The notes below the pieces were generated by a model, which was given only the letters and a program-made list of their open reading frames with translations, was not told the DNA's origin and did no database searches. A stretch of 61,454 bases of DNA from an uncultured Acidobacteriota bacterium (lineage in GTDB: Bacteria; Acidobacteriota; Terriglobia; Bryobacterales; Bryobacteraceae). Position 1 is the stretch's first letter. Every line of letters starts with the position of its first letter. Both the position numbers and the translations under genes were made by a program. Location: contig CADEFM010000019.1 in NCBI GenBank assembly GCA_902826605.1, forward strand, positions 1 through 61,454, written 5' to 3'. Below are positions 24,971 through 34,764 of the stretch, piece after piece.

Positions 24971-27900
24971 ATGCTGTTTCGGGTCTTGGCGCCTCGGTTC
25001 CTGGTAGCGATCCTTGCGATCGCTGCTTTGCCTGAGGCTCGCGCCGCAACCCCTGCGCTGGGGAAGCAGTTCGAACAAACCGTGCGGCCTTTCGTCACGA
25101 AATATTGCGCCGGATGCCATGGCGGGGAAAGACCCGCGGCGCAGTTCGATCTGAAATCATACACCAGCATCGAGATGGTGACCCGGGATTATCCCCGATG
25201 GGCTCTCGTGCTTGAGAGACTGACGGCGAAAGAAATGCCACCGAAACCAGTGCCGCCCCCGCCAGCCGATGCCAGTCAGCGCGTGATCCAGTGGATTGAG
25301 GACTTGCGCAAAGAAGAAGTGCGCAAGAATGCCGGTGATCCGGGACCGGTGTTGGCTCGCCGTTTGAGCAACGCGGAATATAACTACACCATCCGCGACC
25401 TTACTGGCGAGGATATGCAGCCGGCGCGGGAGTTTCCGGTCGATCCGGCCAATCCCGCCGGTTTTGACAACTCAGGCGAGTCGTTAACCATGTCACCGGC
25501 CCTGCTCAACAAATATCTGCAGGCCGCCCGCGAGGTGTCAGATCACCTGGTTCTGACACCCGATGGAATCAACTTTGCGCCCCATCCCATGCAGGTGGAG
25601 TCCGATCGCGAAAAGTATGCGATTCAGCGCATCTTGAGTTTTTATTACCGGCAGCCTGTCGACTTTGCGGATTACTTCCAGGCCGCATGGCGATTTAAAT
25701 ACCGCTCCGCTCTCAAGACCCCGCGCGCGACGCTCGATTCCATCGCTGTGGACGCGAAAGTGAGCTCCAAGTATTTGCCTATGATCTGGGCCATTCTGAA
25801 TGAACCAGGCGCGGTCGGTCCAGTCGCAAAGCTTCAGGCGATGTTCAGTACGCTACCCGAGCCGGGTGCGATCCAACCAGTCGCGATCCGTGCGAAATGC
25901 GTCGAGATGCGCGACTTCGTAGTTCGCATCCGCAGCCACACCGCCATGCAGTTTGTGGCGCCGGTTGTGAAAGATCTGCCGCCTGGATCGCAACCCCTAC
26001 TGAACTGGAAGCTGCGCGAGTTCGCATCCCATCGGCGCGACAGTGATCCGAAGGTTCTCTTGAATGACACCGATCCGCCGCCCGCCGTGCCGGCAATTCC
26101 GCCGTATGCCGCCCTGCACCAGGAAGCGGCTCCGCGCTGGGCTGCCCTTTCCGCGAAGGCACGCGCAGGTGATCCGGACCTTGCGGTTCCAGCCGCCGAA
26201 CGCGCCCGCTACGAAGCGGCGTTCGCGCGATTCGCTTTCGTTTTCCCGGATGCTTTTTATATAAGAGAACGCGGCCGATATTTCCCGGACGATTCCGAGG
26301 ACAAAGGACGCCTGCTGAGCGCGGGTTACCACAGTGTCCTGGGCTTCTTCCGTGACGACACCCCGCTTGTCGAACTGATTCTCGATGAAAAGGACCAGCA
26401 AGAGTTAAACAAGCTGTGGAGCGAGTTCGACTTCATTGCGGATTTCACAGCACGCACCTGGATTCAGTATTTTTTTAACCAAAGCGGCGAAGTTTACGAC
26501 AGGGGCGCTGAGGGCGGTTCCCCGCGGCCCCGTGATCATGAGATCACCGACGCGCCGGTCATCATGGAATTGCGGGAAGCCTATCTTGCCAAGGCACTGG
26601 CCGACCCGGCCAATGATCCCGCCGCCTCCGAAGCGATCCGCGATCACTTTGATCGCGTGAACACAACCCTGCGGAATCTGGAAAAGACGCGGAAAGACGC
26701 CGAGCCGAAACACCTTGAAGCCCTGCGTCAGTTAGCCGCGCGATCCTACCGGCGGCCGCTTACAAAAGCGGAGGCCGACGACCTGCTGAACTACTACCAG
26801 ACGCTGCGCCAGAAGAACGGGCTATCTCATGAAGCTGCGATCCGCGATTGCGTCGTCAGTCTTCTGATGTCGCCCGATTTCTTGTACCACATGGACGTTG
26901 AGGACAAGCATTCGACCTCGAAAACAAAAGGCCGCGCCCCCGGCCGGCCGTTATCAAATTATGCGCTGGCGAGCCGATTGAGCTATTTCCTGTGGTCCAG
27001 CATGCCGGACGAAGAACTATTGCAGAATGCGAGGTCCGGGGATTTGCAGAAACCGCGCGTGCTGCTGGCGCAAACGCGCCGGATGTTGAAAGACGAGAGA
27101 ACTCGCGGTTTGGCTACGGAGTTCGGCGGCAACTGGCTCGATTTCCGCCGCTTTGAAACCAACAACACGGTCGATCGTGAGCGCTTCCCCGAGTTCAATA
27201 GCCAAGTGCGCGAAGCGATGTTTCAGGAGCCGGCGCGGTTTCTCCAGGACGCGATCGGCAACGATCGCTCCGTGCTCGACATGTTGTATGGCAAGCATAC
27301 GTTCGTGAACTCCGTGCTGGCCAAATATTATGGGATGCCCGAGGTCAAAGAGAAGGGAGACGATACCTGGGTCCGCGTCGACGATGCCGGCAGATATCGG
27401 CGCGGCGGTCTGCTGGCAATGGCGGTCTTCCTTACCCAGAACTCCCCTGGCCTGAGAACTAGTCCCGTCAAGAGAGGATATTGGCTGGTGCGCCGGGTGC
27501 TCGGCGAAGTTATCCCGCCACCGCCACCGGTTGTGCCGGAATTGCCGAGCGATGAATCAAAAATGAGTTTGCCCCTGCGCGATGTGCTGGCACGGCACCG
27601 CACGAATCCGTTGTGCTCTTCCTGTCACGCCCGGTTTGACGTTTTCGGTCTGGCGTTTGAAGGCTACGGGCCGGCCGGAGAGGCACGCAGCAAAGACCTC
27701 GCCGGACGCTCGATAGATACCCATGCTGTTTTTCCGGACGGGAGTCAAGGCTCCGGAGTCGACGGCATACTGACATATATTCGCGAGCATCGCCAAGCGG
27801 ATTTTGTGGACAACCTGAGCCGTAAGTTGCTCGCTTACGCTCTCAATCGGTCGCTTCAACTTTCCGACGAAGCCGTGATTGACCGGATTAAAAAGAAACT

Positions 27901-28015
27901 CCCCGACAACGACTATCGTTTCCATTCCATTGTCGAAATCATCGTCACAAGCCCGCAGTTCATGAACAAAAGACAACCGGAATCACCGGAGTTACAATCG
28001 AAACAAGGTGCTTAA
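24971..28015 (+). CDS. Secreted DUF1592-type cytochrome-like protein (planctomycete type)
   Basis: A large exported protein of 1014 residues. The signal peptide (about 1-25, ending ARA) is followed by a CxxCH heme-type motif, YCAGCHGG, at about 45-52. A DUF1587-like block follows (ARRLSNAEYNYTIRDLTG), then a long central region, then DUF1595/1592-like (ARSYRRPLTKAEADDL, LASRLSYFLWSSMPDEEL), DUF1588-like (RRGGLLAMAVFLTQNSPGLRTSP) with a second CSSCH, and a DUF1585-like end. Such proteins occur in pairs with DUF1552 proteins, as here, in Acidobacteriota, Planctomycetes and Verrucomicrobia. Their role is unknown, though the heme motifs suggest electron transfer. The TAA stop lies within the first codons of the DUF1552 frame. 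Confidence 0.88.
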   Translation: MLFRVLAPRFLVAILAIAALPEARAATPALGKQFEQTVRPFVTKYCAGCHGGERPAAQFDLKSYTSIEMVTRDYPRWALVLERLTAKEMPPKPVPPPPADASQRVIQWIEDLRKEEVRKNAGDPGPVLARRLSNAEYNYTIRDLTGEDMQPAREFPVDPANPAGFDNSGESLTMSPALLNKYLQAAREVSDHLVLTPDGINFAPHPMQVESDREKYAIQRILSFYYRQPVDFADYFQAAWRFKYRSALKTPRATLDSIAVDAKVSSKYLPMIWAILNEPGAVGPVAKLQAMFSTLPEPGAIQPVAIRAKCVEMRDFVVRIRSHTAMQFVAPVVKDLPPGSQPLLNWKLREFASHRRDSDPKVLLNDTDPPPAVPAIPPYAALHQEAAPRWAALSAKARAGDPDLAVPAAERARYEAAFARFAFVFPDAFYIRERGRYFPDDSEDKGRLLSAGYHSVLGFFRDDTPLVELILDEKDQQELNKLWSEFDFIADFTARTWIQYFFNQSGEVYDRGAEGGSPRPRDHEITDAPVIMELREAYLAKALADPANDPAASEAIRDHFDRVNTTLRNLEKTRKDAEPKHLEALRQLAARSYRRPLTKAEADDLLNYYQTLRQKNGLSHEAAIRDCVVSLLMSPDFLYHMDVEDKHSTSKTKGRAPGRPLSNYALASRLSYFLWSSMPDEELLQNARSGDLQKPRVLLAQTRRMLKDERTRGLATEFGGNWLDFRRFETNNTVDRERFPEFNSQVREAMFQEPARFLQDAIGNDRSVLDMLYGKHTFVNSVLAKYYGMPEVKEKGDDTWVRVDDAGRYRRGGLLAMAVFLTQNSPGLRTSPVKRGYWLVRRVLGEVIPPPPPVVPELPSDESKMSLPLRDVLARHRTNPLCSSCHARFDVFGLAFEGYGPAGEARSKDLAGRSIDTHAVFPDGSQGSGVDGILTYIREHRQADFVDNLSRKLLAYALNRSLQLSDEAVIDRIKKKLPDNDYRFHSIVEIIVTSPQFMNKRQPESPELQSKQGA

Positions 28016-28016
28016 G

Positions 28017-29348
28017 ATGTTTTCAGAGATGAAACAATCCGCTCCCCGCATCTCCCGACGCACCGTCCTTCGCGGCGTCGGCTGCACCATGACCTTACCG
28101 TGGCTCGAATCGCTTCACGCTTTCGCGGACACGCCGCCGGCGTCTGCATTCCCAAAGCGCTTTGGCATCGTTTTCCTGGGAAACGGCGTTAATGAGGATC
28201 ATTGGAGCGCTGAGGGCGCTGGCGCGGCGATGAAGCTCAGCAAAACACTCCAGCCGCTGGAACCGTTGAAGCAGAAGATAAATGTCATCGACGGTCTCTA
28301 CGTGAAGGCCTTGACCGGACAGGGTATTCATCCCGCGCAAACGGGCAGCCTTTTGTCGGGCGCCCGCATTTCCAAAGGAGCGATCATTCGCTCCGGCATC
28401 AGCGTGGACCAGATGATCGCCAATCGTACAGGCGGCGACACGCCGCAATCCAGCATCGTTCTGGCGTGCGAGCAGCCCATGACCGGTTATCACGAGACGA
28501 ACTTTTCCATGGCGTACAGTTCGCACCTCTCCTGGCAAAGTCCGGATTCGCCGGTGCCGGTGGAGGTCTATCCATCGCTTGCGTGGGACAACCTGTTCGA
28601 TAACCGCGGCAGTCTGCTGAACATCAGTGTTCTTGACCGCGTGAAAGGCCGCGCCGAAGAATTAACCCGGAAGATCAGTTCCACTGACAAGAGCAAACTG
28701 GACGAATATCTGACCAGCGTGCGCGAAGTGGAAAAGCGCGTCGAGGGGATGCGTAAGAATAAGGATAGTGCGGACGACTCGGCGAAAGCGAAAAATACGG
28801 TGGTGGCCACGATGGACCGGCCGGCGAATGGCCTGCCAGAGGACCTTCGCGATCATGCGCGGCTGATGTGCGACATCATTGCTATCGCATTTCAGACCGA
28901 CCGAACTCGTGTGGCGTCGCTGATTATTTCTCGCGATCTCTCCGCGATGTACTATCCATTTCTCGAAGTGAGTGACGGACACCATGCCGCGTCCCACAAC
29001 AATAATTCCGATGCATACGAACGGATCGCCCGTTTCCATGTCAGCCAGTACGCCTACCTTGCCTCCAAACTGGACAGCATGAAGGAAGGCGACGGCACCG
29101 TGCTGGATCACACCTGCTTGATGTTCCTTTCCAACCTCTGGATTGGCCGCAAACACGACAATTTCAGATTGCCGCTGGTGCTGGCCGGTGGGATCGTCGG
29201 GACGCTCGAAACCGGACGCACACTGAACTATCTGGAAGCCGGCGAGGACAACCGCAAGATGTGCAGCTTATACCTTTCGCTGATGGATCGCTTTGGTGTA
29301 AAGCTGGATCAGTTTGGCGACGCACAAACGCGTTTGGAGCGACTGTAA
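28017..29348 (+). CDS. DUF1552 secreted protein with Tat-like signal
   Basis: A protein of about 443 residues, partner of the upstream DUF1592 protein. The N-terminus has a twin-arginine motif (SRRTVLRGVG) and a short hydrophobic stretch, so it is probably folded with a cofactor before export. The body contains QTGSLLSGARI and the DUF1552-type stretches SDGHHAASHN and TVLDHTCLMFLSNL. The ATG at 28017 follows aaggtg at a normal distance; a GTG nine bases upstream is less likely. Function is unknown. A sulfatase/phosphatase-like fold has been suspected for such proteins on general grounds, which I cannot confirm. Confidence 0.85.
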   Translation: MFSEMKQSAPRISRRTVLRGVGCTMTLPWLESLHAFADTPPASAFPKRFGIVFLGNGVNEDHWSAEGAGAAMKLSKTLQPLEPLKQKINVIDGLYVKALTGQGIHPAQTGSLLSGARISKGAIIRSGISVDQMIANRTGGDTPQSSIVLACEQPMTGYHETNFSMAYSSHLSWQSPDSPVPVEVYPSLAWDNLFDNRGSLLNISVLDRVKGRAEELTRKISSTDKSKLDEYLTSVREVEKRVEGMRKNKDSADDSAKAKNTVVATMDRPANGLPEDLRDHARLMCDIIAIAFQTDRTRVASLIISRDLSAMYYPFLEVSDGHHAASHNNNSDAYERIARFHVSQYAYLASKLDSMKEGDGTVLDHTCLMFLSNLWIGRKHDNFRLPLVLAGGIVGTLETGRTLNYLEAGEDNRKMCSLYLSLMDRFGVKLDQFGDAQTRLERL

Positions 29349-29366
29349 ACGCGCCGCTCCGTGCCG

Positions 29367-30470
29367 CTACGGTTTCGCCATATAGGTCTTGCTAAAGCTG
29401 TTTCGAGTATTCGTCACTGTAAAAGAACCGTTCGGCTGCGCGGACAGCTTGATCCAGTGCGCTGGGCCATTGTGGGCGGGCGGTGGCGGAACATTCGGTC
29501 CTGGCGCTGGGGCAGGAATCGGAGCGATGGGGAGAGCGGACTGCTGTTCATCGATCGTGTTGGCGATGAACCTTCCAGGCACGGTGTATTCCTGTCCACT
29601 CAAAACGGAAAAGTGGATCTGCCACAGATCCTCCAGGCCGGGGGAGGAATGTACCGTTTGCATCACTTCCGGCTCGCCGCCTTTGCGCGTGCCGTTATTC
29701 ATGATCGCGACGCGCGGATGAAGGGCATGCACAAGCACGGGCGAGTTTGAACTAGCTTGTCCATGATGCAGTCCCAGGAGCACGCTCACGGTGCCGAGGC
29801 GGTTGTTGGGACACATCATCTCGAATTCTTTGTTCTTGGTGAGATCGGCGGGATGATACGCCGTGAATTTTCCGAACGTCACGTGGATCGAAACAGATTG
29901 CGGATCCTCGGGGTTGTTTTGTCCGGCTTTGAAATTAGCGCAATAAGGATTTGGCTTTCCACCGCCCGGCAATGAAGTCTTGATGATTTGACCATCGGAG
30001 GTTACCACGCGCACATTGACGCCGCCGAGGGCGATTTTGTCGCCCGGTTTGGCCACGGTGTGCTTGGACTTAGCGAATAGTCCCGGATAGGTGTTCTTGA
30101 TAAACGCGTCCGGAAGTTCGGCTGGCTGGGCGTTGGAACCGTGGTCGATGAACTCGCCAATCGGCACGCGCGCCGCGAACTCGGCAAGGCCGCCGAAATG
30201 ATCACCATGCCAATGCGTTGTGATCAGATGATCTATCTTCTGAAGGCCGGCCGCTTTGACCGCGTCCACGATGCGTCCGGCATCGCGAACAGCAGCGGCG
30301 CCGGCATTGCCGGTATCCATGAGAAGCGATTCGCCGGTGGGCGCGACGAATAACGTGGCATTGCCACCCTCGACGTCTATGATGTAGACATCCAGTGTTC
30401 CTGGTGTCTGTGAGAACGCAAGCACGGGAGTGAACAGGGCTAACGTCAGTCTTAATTTTGCTGCGCGCAT
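29367..30470 (-). CDS. Exported metallo-beta-lactamase-fold hydrolase
   Basis: The protein has 367 residues. The signal peptide is short (MRAAKLRLTLALFTPVLAFSQ). The metal site is visible as THWHGDHFGG and later a Pro-Ala-Asp-Leu in place of the usual GD..., then LGLHHGQ. It resembles ComEC-type or other secreted MBL hydrolases, but lacks the DNA-uptake membrane part. The C-terminus is unusual: a proline-rich linker (about 320-345) precedes a small beta region ending in SKTYMAKP. The frame continues about 300 bases upstream without an N-terminal signal, so I start it at the ATG at 30470. The substrate is unknown. Confidence 0.8.
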   Translation of the reverse strand: MRAAKLRLTLALFTPVLAFSQTPGTLDVYIIDVEGGNATLFVAPTGESLLMDTGNAGAAAVRDAGRIVDAVKAAGLQKIDHLITTHWHGDHFGGLAEFAARVPIGEFIDHGSNAQPAELPDAFIKNTYPGLFAKSKHTVAKPGDKIALGGVNVRVVTSDGQIIKTSLPGGGKPNPYCANFKAGQNNPEDPQSVSIHVTFGKFTAYHPADLTKNKEFEMMCPNNRLGTVSVLLGLHHGQASSNSPVLVHALHPRVAIMNNGTRKGGEPEVMQTVHSSPGLEDLWQIHFSVLSGQEYTVPGRFIANTIDEQQSALPIAPIPAPAPGPNVPPPPAHNGPAHWIKLSAQPNGSFTVTNTRNSFSKTYMAKP

Positions 30471-30594
30471 CGATTCTTGTATCTCCTTTGGCGAGTCAAT
30501 CGAGTCTACCGCTGAAGGCATTCTTACTTCAAGCCACCTGCTCGGCACGAGAGGCCTCGAATTTCGGGAACGAGCGTGGGCTACAAGTCCTCGC

Positions 30595-31449
30595 TTATGA
30601 GGTGCATATTGCCGAAGCATCCATGGCGAGACTGCCATCTGAGTTTTTCGCCCACAGTCTGATCTCGACACCTTCCGTTCTGCCGCACACGAAGAACGGA
30701 CCGATGTCGAACAAGGGGCTGACGGCGCGGAAGGAGAATTTCGAAATTCGTGCGGAGGGGACATTGCACCTGAGCAGGTCCAGCAACAAAGTTGCGATCA
30801 GAGGGCCGTGCACCACCAGGCCTGGGTAACCTTCCACTTCGGTAGAGTAGCGGCGGTCATAGTGAATGCGATGGCCGTTGAAGGTGAGCGCGGAATATCG
30901 GAACAACAGGACGTCGTTCGGGCGAATTACACGCTCCCACATCTGGTCGCTGGGTGCGGCGGGCGGCGTGAGGGCGTGTTCCCCGGGCAAGGCATGATCC
31001 CGAAATACGATGTCGTGCTCGTCGACGATGGCAAGTCCATCCCGATTGCTGATCTCATGGCGAACGGTCACGAACACGAGCGCCCCGGCACGGCCGGATT
31101 TTTCTTTCACGCTTTGGATGCGCGAAACGCGTGTGATGTCATCGCCTACGCGCAGCGGGTGGAGAAACTCCAGCCGGCTTCCGGCCCACATGCGTCGCGG
31201 CAGGGCTACTGGCGGAAGAAAGCCGCCACGGATGGGGTGGCCGTCAGGACCGATTTCCGATTGTTTCGCGATAGGCAAGAAGTATAACCAATGCCATAGG
31301 TCCGGCAGAGGATCGCCGAGTTCCGGGGGATGATCATCGCGATCGAGCGTTGCCGAAAGCGCTGCAATTGGCGCGGTGGTTATGTGATCCTTGCGGGTTT
31401 CCGTGCGGCCAACCCATTGCTGGAAATCCTGGACTTCAATATTCGCCAT
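30595..31449 (-). CDS. FAS1-like / MaoC-like hot-dog dehydratase (HTD2 type)
   Basis: An acyl-CoA hydratase-like protein of 284 residues. The N-terminal half has the FAS1-like dehydratase pattern, with WHWLYFLPIAKQSEIGPDGHP and PRRMWAGSRLEFL. The second half has a hot-dog helix with VLLFRYSALTFNGHRIHYD, which includes the His in the position used for catalysis. Such proteins hydrate or dehydrate enoyl- or mesaconyl-CoA substrates in the cytoplasm. No CoA-ligase or lyase gene adjoins it. The neighbours on both sides are exported MBL hydrolases. Confidence 0.82.
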   Translation of the reverse strand: MANIEVQDFQQWVGRTETRKDHITTAPIAALSATLDRDDHPPELGDPLPDLWHWLYFLPIAKQSEIGPDGHPIRGGFLPPVALPRRMWAGSRLEFLHPLRVGDDITRVSRIQSVKEKSGRAGALVFVTVRHEISNRDGLAIVDEHDIVFRDHALPGEHALTPPAAPSDQMWERVIRPNDVLLFRYSALTFNGHRIHYDRRYSTEVEGYPGLVVHGPLIATLLLDLLRCNVPSARISKFSFRAVSPLFDIGPFFVCGRTEGVEIRLWAKNSDGSLAMDASAICTS

Positions 31450-31525
31450 GCGAACCTAACAGGATATCCGTTCGCACGGAAGTCTGCCCACACGCGTAAG
31501 ATTGTAAATGCTTCAGGAGACAACG

Positions 31526-32365
31526 ATGAAATTCTTCTCAATTGTGTTCACCGCTGGGGTCGCGCTGATGGCCACGGCCGCGCAGGGCGCGCCGAAACCT
31601 CCGCAATCGGTTCAACTGTATGTAATCGATTGCGGCAAGCTCACCGTGGAAGATCCGGCGCGTTTCAATTTCAAGAAGGAAGAATTGAAGCGACTGGATT
31701 TTTCGGTCGGGTGTTACTTTATCGCGCATCCCAAGGGCACGCTGATGTGGGATAGCGGAGTCATTCCGGACAGCTCATTCCAGGCAGGTGGTGCGCCTCC
31801 CACGCTGCAGTATGCGGTGTCGACCAAGCCCCTCAATCAGCAGCTTAGGGCGGCGGGTTACTCTCCGAAAGACGTGAACTATTTTGCGCTGTCGCACTAT
31901 CATTGGGATCACATCGGCAACGCAAATCAGTTCGCCGGCGCGAATTGGCTGATCCGTAAGGTGGAGCGCGACATGATGCTGGCAGGCACGTCCGATTCGC
32001 GTTTCCCGGTGCATTACAACGAGTTGAAAAACAGCAAGTTTACACTTATCGACAAAGACGATTACGACGTCTTCGGCGACGGCACGGTGGTGATCAAATT
32101 CACACCAGGCCACACGCCGGGGCATCAGGTGCTGTATCTGAAGCTAGCCAAGACGGGACCCGTGATCATCACGGGCGATCTGTATCACTATCCCGAAGAG
32201 CTGACCGTGCCCCGCGTGCCCAACAATGATGTCGATAAGCCAGGAACTCTGAAATCGCGTGAGAAGCTACAGGCCTTCGCCAAGCAGACGGGCGCGAAGC
32301 TGTGGATACAGCACGATCTTGAGGCATTCGAAAAATTGAAGAAGTCCCCTGCATTTTACGAGTAA
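31526..32365 (+). CDS. Exported MBL-fold hydrolase, N-acyl homoserine lactonase-like
   Basis: The protein has 279 residues. The chosen ATG is preceded by aggagacaacg and opens a signal peptide ending at about AQGAP. The metal motif is SHYHWDHIGN, followed by FTPGHTPGHQ and TGDLYHYPEE, the arrangement of AttM/AiiA-like lactonases. Known AHL lactonases are mostly cytoplasmic; here the signal would place the enzyme in the periplasm or outside the cell. Whether the substrate is an AHL or another lactone is not shown by the sequence. Confidence 0.82.
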   Translation: MKFFSIVFTAGVALMATAAQGAPKPPQSVQLYVIDCGKLTVEDPARFNFKKEELKRLDFSVGCYFIAHPKGTLMWDSGVIPDSSFQAGGAPPTLQYAVSTKPLNQQLRAAGYSPKDVNYFALSHYHWDHIGNANQFAGANWLIRKVERDMMLAGTSDSRFPVHYNELKNSKFTLIDKDDYDVFGDGTVVIKFTPGHTPGHQVLYLKLAKTGPVIITGDLYHYPEELTVPRVPNNDVDKPGTLKSREKLQAFAKQTGAKLWIQHDLEAFEKLKKSPAFYE

Positions 32366-32423
32366 ACTAACGGGAAAAGCCCGTCCTTGACGCGTTTTGG
32401 CACAGCATGCGACGATAGTGCCC

Positions 32424-33977
32424 ATGCGTTACTTGGCTGCCTTAGTCTTCTTGCTCAGCGTGCTTCCGGCGTCCGCGCAACAGCGTTGCGAGGATCTCGC
32501 TAAATTTTCGCTTCAGAATATTGTCGTGAAATCGGCTGTGGTGGTAGCGGCCGGTTCGTTCCGGCTACCCAGCGCCCGGGCCGACGCCGCACCGGTGACC
32601 GTTCCTGAATTCTGCCGCGCCGTCGTCCTGGTGAAGCCGGAACTCAATCTGGAGGTGTGGCTGCCCACCCAGTGGAACCGCAAGTATGTCGCTGTGGGAA
32701 ACGGCGGGCTGGCGGGCAACATCGTTCATGAGGCGATGCTGGGTCCGTTGAATCGCGGCTACGCCACTTCCAGCACCGACACGGGACATGTGGGTGTGAA
32801 CACAAACGATGGGACGTGGGCCTTGGGCCACCTGGATCGCGTAATTAACTTTGGCCAGCGCGGCGTGCACGAAATGGCAATGGCCAGCAAGGCCGTCATT
32901 CGCGCTTATTACGGTGCGGCACCCGTGCATTCCTACTTCACGGGTTGCTCCCACGGTGGCAAGCAGGCCTTGACGGAAGTGCAGAAGTATCCCGCGGACT
33001 TCGATGGCGTTATCGCCGGCGATCCCGCCAACTGGTGGACGCGGCACTACACCGGAAGCCACATCTGGACGGCGCAAGTAATGGATGGCGACGGATGGCT
33101 GCCGCCAGCCAAGGTTCAGATGCTCGGCGACGCCGTGAACACGGCGTGCGACTCTCTGGACGGGGTGAAAGACGGCGTGCTGAACGATCCCCGCAAGTGC
33201 CACTACGATCCGGGTGCGCTGTTGTGCAAGAGCGGCGACGTTCCGACATGCCTTACCGGGGCGCAAGTCGAAGCGGTCCGCAAGATGTGGATGGGACCCC
33301 GCGATGCCACCGGACAGTTATTGTATCCCGGGTTGGAGCGCGGCGGAGAAGCGGGTCCTGGGGGTTGGGTGCGGTGGGTGACGGGCGCTACGCCGGGATC
33401 CGGTTCGCATGCGGGGCTGGGGTTGCCGTTCATGAAATACGTGGTGTATGAGGATCCGACATGGGATTTTCGCAAGTTCCGGTACATGCGCGTGAATGGT
33501 CTGGAAAGCGATGTGGATTACGTAGATGACAAAGTAGGCCGGATTTTCGATTCCATCGATCCAGACCTGAGCGCGTTCCGCGCGCGCGGCGGGAAATTAC
33601 TTCAGTACCACGGTTTCAGCGACCCGGACGTTCCGCCAGCCAATAGTATCAATTATTACGAAAGCGTGGTTCGCGCCATCGGCGGCTCTCGTAATAACGC
33701 TCGCGCATTAGAAGAGACGAAAGAATTTTACCGTCTCTTCATGATTCCTGGGATGCAGCATTGTGGCGGCGGCCCCGGAGCCAGCCAGTTCGACGGACTG
33801 ACCGCGCTGGAACAATGGGTGGAACAGAACAAAGCGCCGGAGCAGGTGGTGGGTGCGCACGTGACCAATGGCCAGGTGGATCGCACGCGGCCCATCTGCG
33901 CATACCCGATGGAAGCCAAATATAAGGGCACGGGTTCAACGGACGAAGCGACGAATTTTGCGTGCGCGTTGCCGTAA
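32424..33977 (+). CDS. Tannase/feruloyl esterase family hydrolase
   Basis: The protein has 517 residues, with a signal peptide (RYLAALVFLLSVLPASAQ). The Ser nucleophile is in TGCSHGGKQAL and the His/Cys pair in GMQHCGGGP, giving the CS-D-HC arrangement characteristic of this family, in which the two cysteines form a disulfide beside the active site. It should release gallate or ferulate from plant esters outside the cytoplasm. The ATG at 32424 gives a clean signal peptide; the upstream TTG adds nine unrelated residues. Confidence 0.9.
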   Translation: MRYLAALVFLLSVLPASAQQRCEDLAKFSLQNIVVKSAVVVAAGSFRLPSARADAAPVTVPEFCRAVVLVKPELNLEVWLPTQWNRKYVAVGNGGLAGNIVHEAMLGPLNRGYATSSTDTGHVGVNTNDGTWALGHLDRVINFGQRGVHEMAMASKAVIRAYYGAAPVHSYFTGCSHGGKQALTEVQKYPADFDGVIAGDPANWWTRHYTGSHIWTAQVMDGDGWLPPAKVQMLGDAVNTACDSLDGVKDGVLNDPRKCHYDPGALLCKSGDVPTCLTGAQVEAVRKMWMGPRDATGQLLYPGLERGGEAGPGGWVRWVTGATPGSGSHAGLGLPFMKYVVYEDPTWDFRKFRYMRVNGLESDVDYVDDKVGRIFDSIDPDLSAFRARGGKLLQYHGFSDPDVPPANSINYYESVVRAIGGSRNNARALEETKEFYRLFMIPGMQHCGGGPGASQFDGLTALEQWVEQNKAPEQVVGAHVTNGQVDRTRPICAYPMEAKYKGTGSTDEATNFACALP

Positions 33978-33983
33978 CGCCTG

Positions 33984-34574
33984 CTAGCGCGCGTTTAGAT
34001 CGATACCCAATTTCTTGAGTTCCTCGGAGTAGTAGCGCTTGTGCAGCAGGTCCCACTCCTCCGTACCCTCTGAAATCTCGCGCTTCTGCGTGCGGATCTT
34101 ATCGCGGGCGGCGCGGTCGACCTTCTCTTCGGCCTGCAGAAGATCGGTGATGATCTTGACCAATTCCAGCCGGACGTCGTTCTGATCGCGCTTCAACCGG
34201 AAATCGCGGCTCTTGCGCAACGCGGCAACGATCTTGTGGGATAGATCGTTGATCTTGTCGCGCGAGAGTTTCATCGGATCGCCCGAGTCGCGCCCGGCCG
34301 CTCGAATCACCTTACGCTCCGTGATCATCTTGGTCTTGATGCGCCGGAACATATCCTGGTAGGAGACGCCCTCTCGCCGCATATAATCGCTGTACTGGCT
34401 GAGGAGATCACGTACCTCATCATTGAGCTGATCCTCTACGGCGAGGTCGGCGTCAATCAGTTCCGTGAGGAACTCGACCGCCGATTGGGCACTGGCCGCC
34501 TCAATCCATTGAGGCGTCATCCTGGTGACCACCTGCCGCGAAATGTATTCCACCAACTCTCGTGCGAGAAGCAT
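33984..34574 (-). CDS. DUF507 family protein
   Basis: A 196-residue protein with two DUF507-like repeats rich in charge and helix (MLLARELVEYISRQVV, VSYQDMFRRIKTKMITERKVIR, then EWDLLHKRYYSEELKKLGI). The family is widespread in Acidobacteriota and Deltaproteobacteria; its role is not known to me. No signal peptide or membrane segment. It converges on the tannase gene, with 6 bases between. Confidence 0.8.
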   Translation of the reverse strand: MLLARELVEYISRQVVTRMTPQWIEAASAQSAVEFLTELIDADLAVEDQLNDEVRDLLSQYSDYMRREGVSYQDMFRRIKTKMITERKVIRAAGRDSGDPMKLSRDKINDLSHKIVAALRKSRDFRLKRDQNDVRLELVKIITDLLQAEEKVDRAARDKIRTQKREISEGTEEWDLLHKRYYSEELKKLGIDLNAR

Positions 34575-34764
34575 CCCTGTGTGTACATTTCAGTCTATCG
34601 GTCACATGCGAGGGGTGTCAATTTTGAGCATCGACGGGCAGGATGTCACCGCACGGTGTTCGAACGTCGTCGGAAGTTTTCAGCAAGGCCTTGAATGAAT
34701 GGCGAACTTTGCGTTCACGTTAAACTTCGGTTTACGTGATGCTACAGACCGCGTTTTTTGCCGC

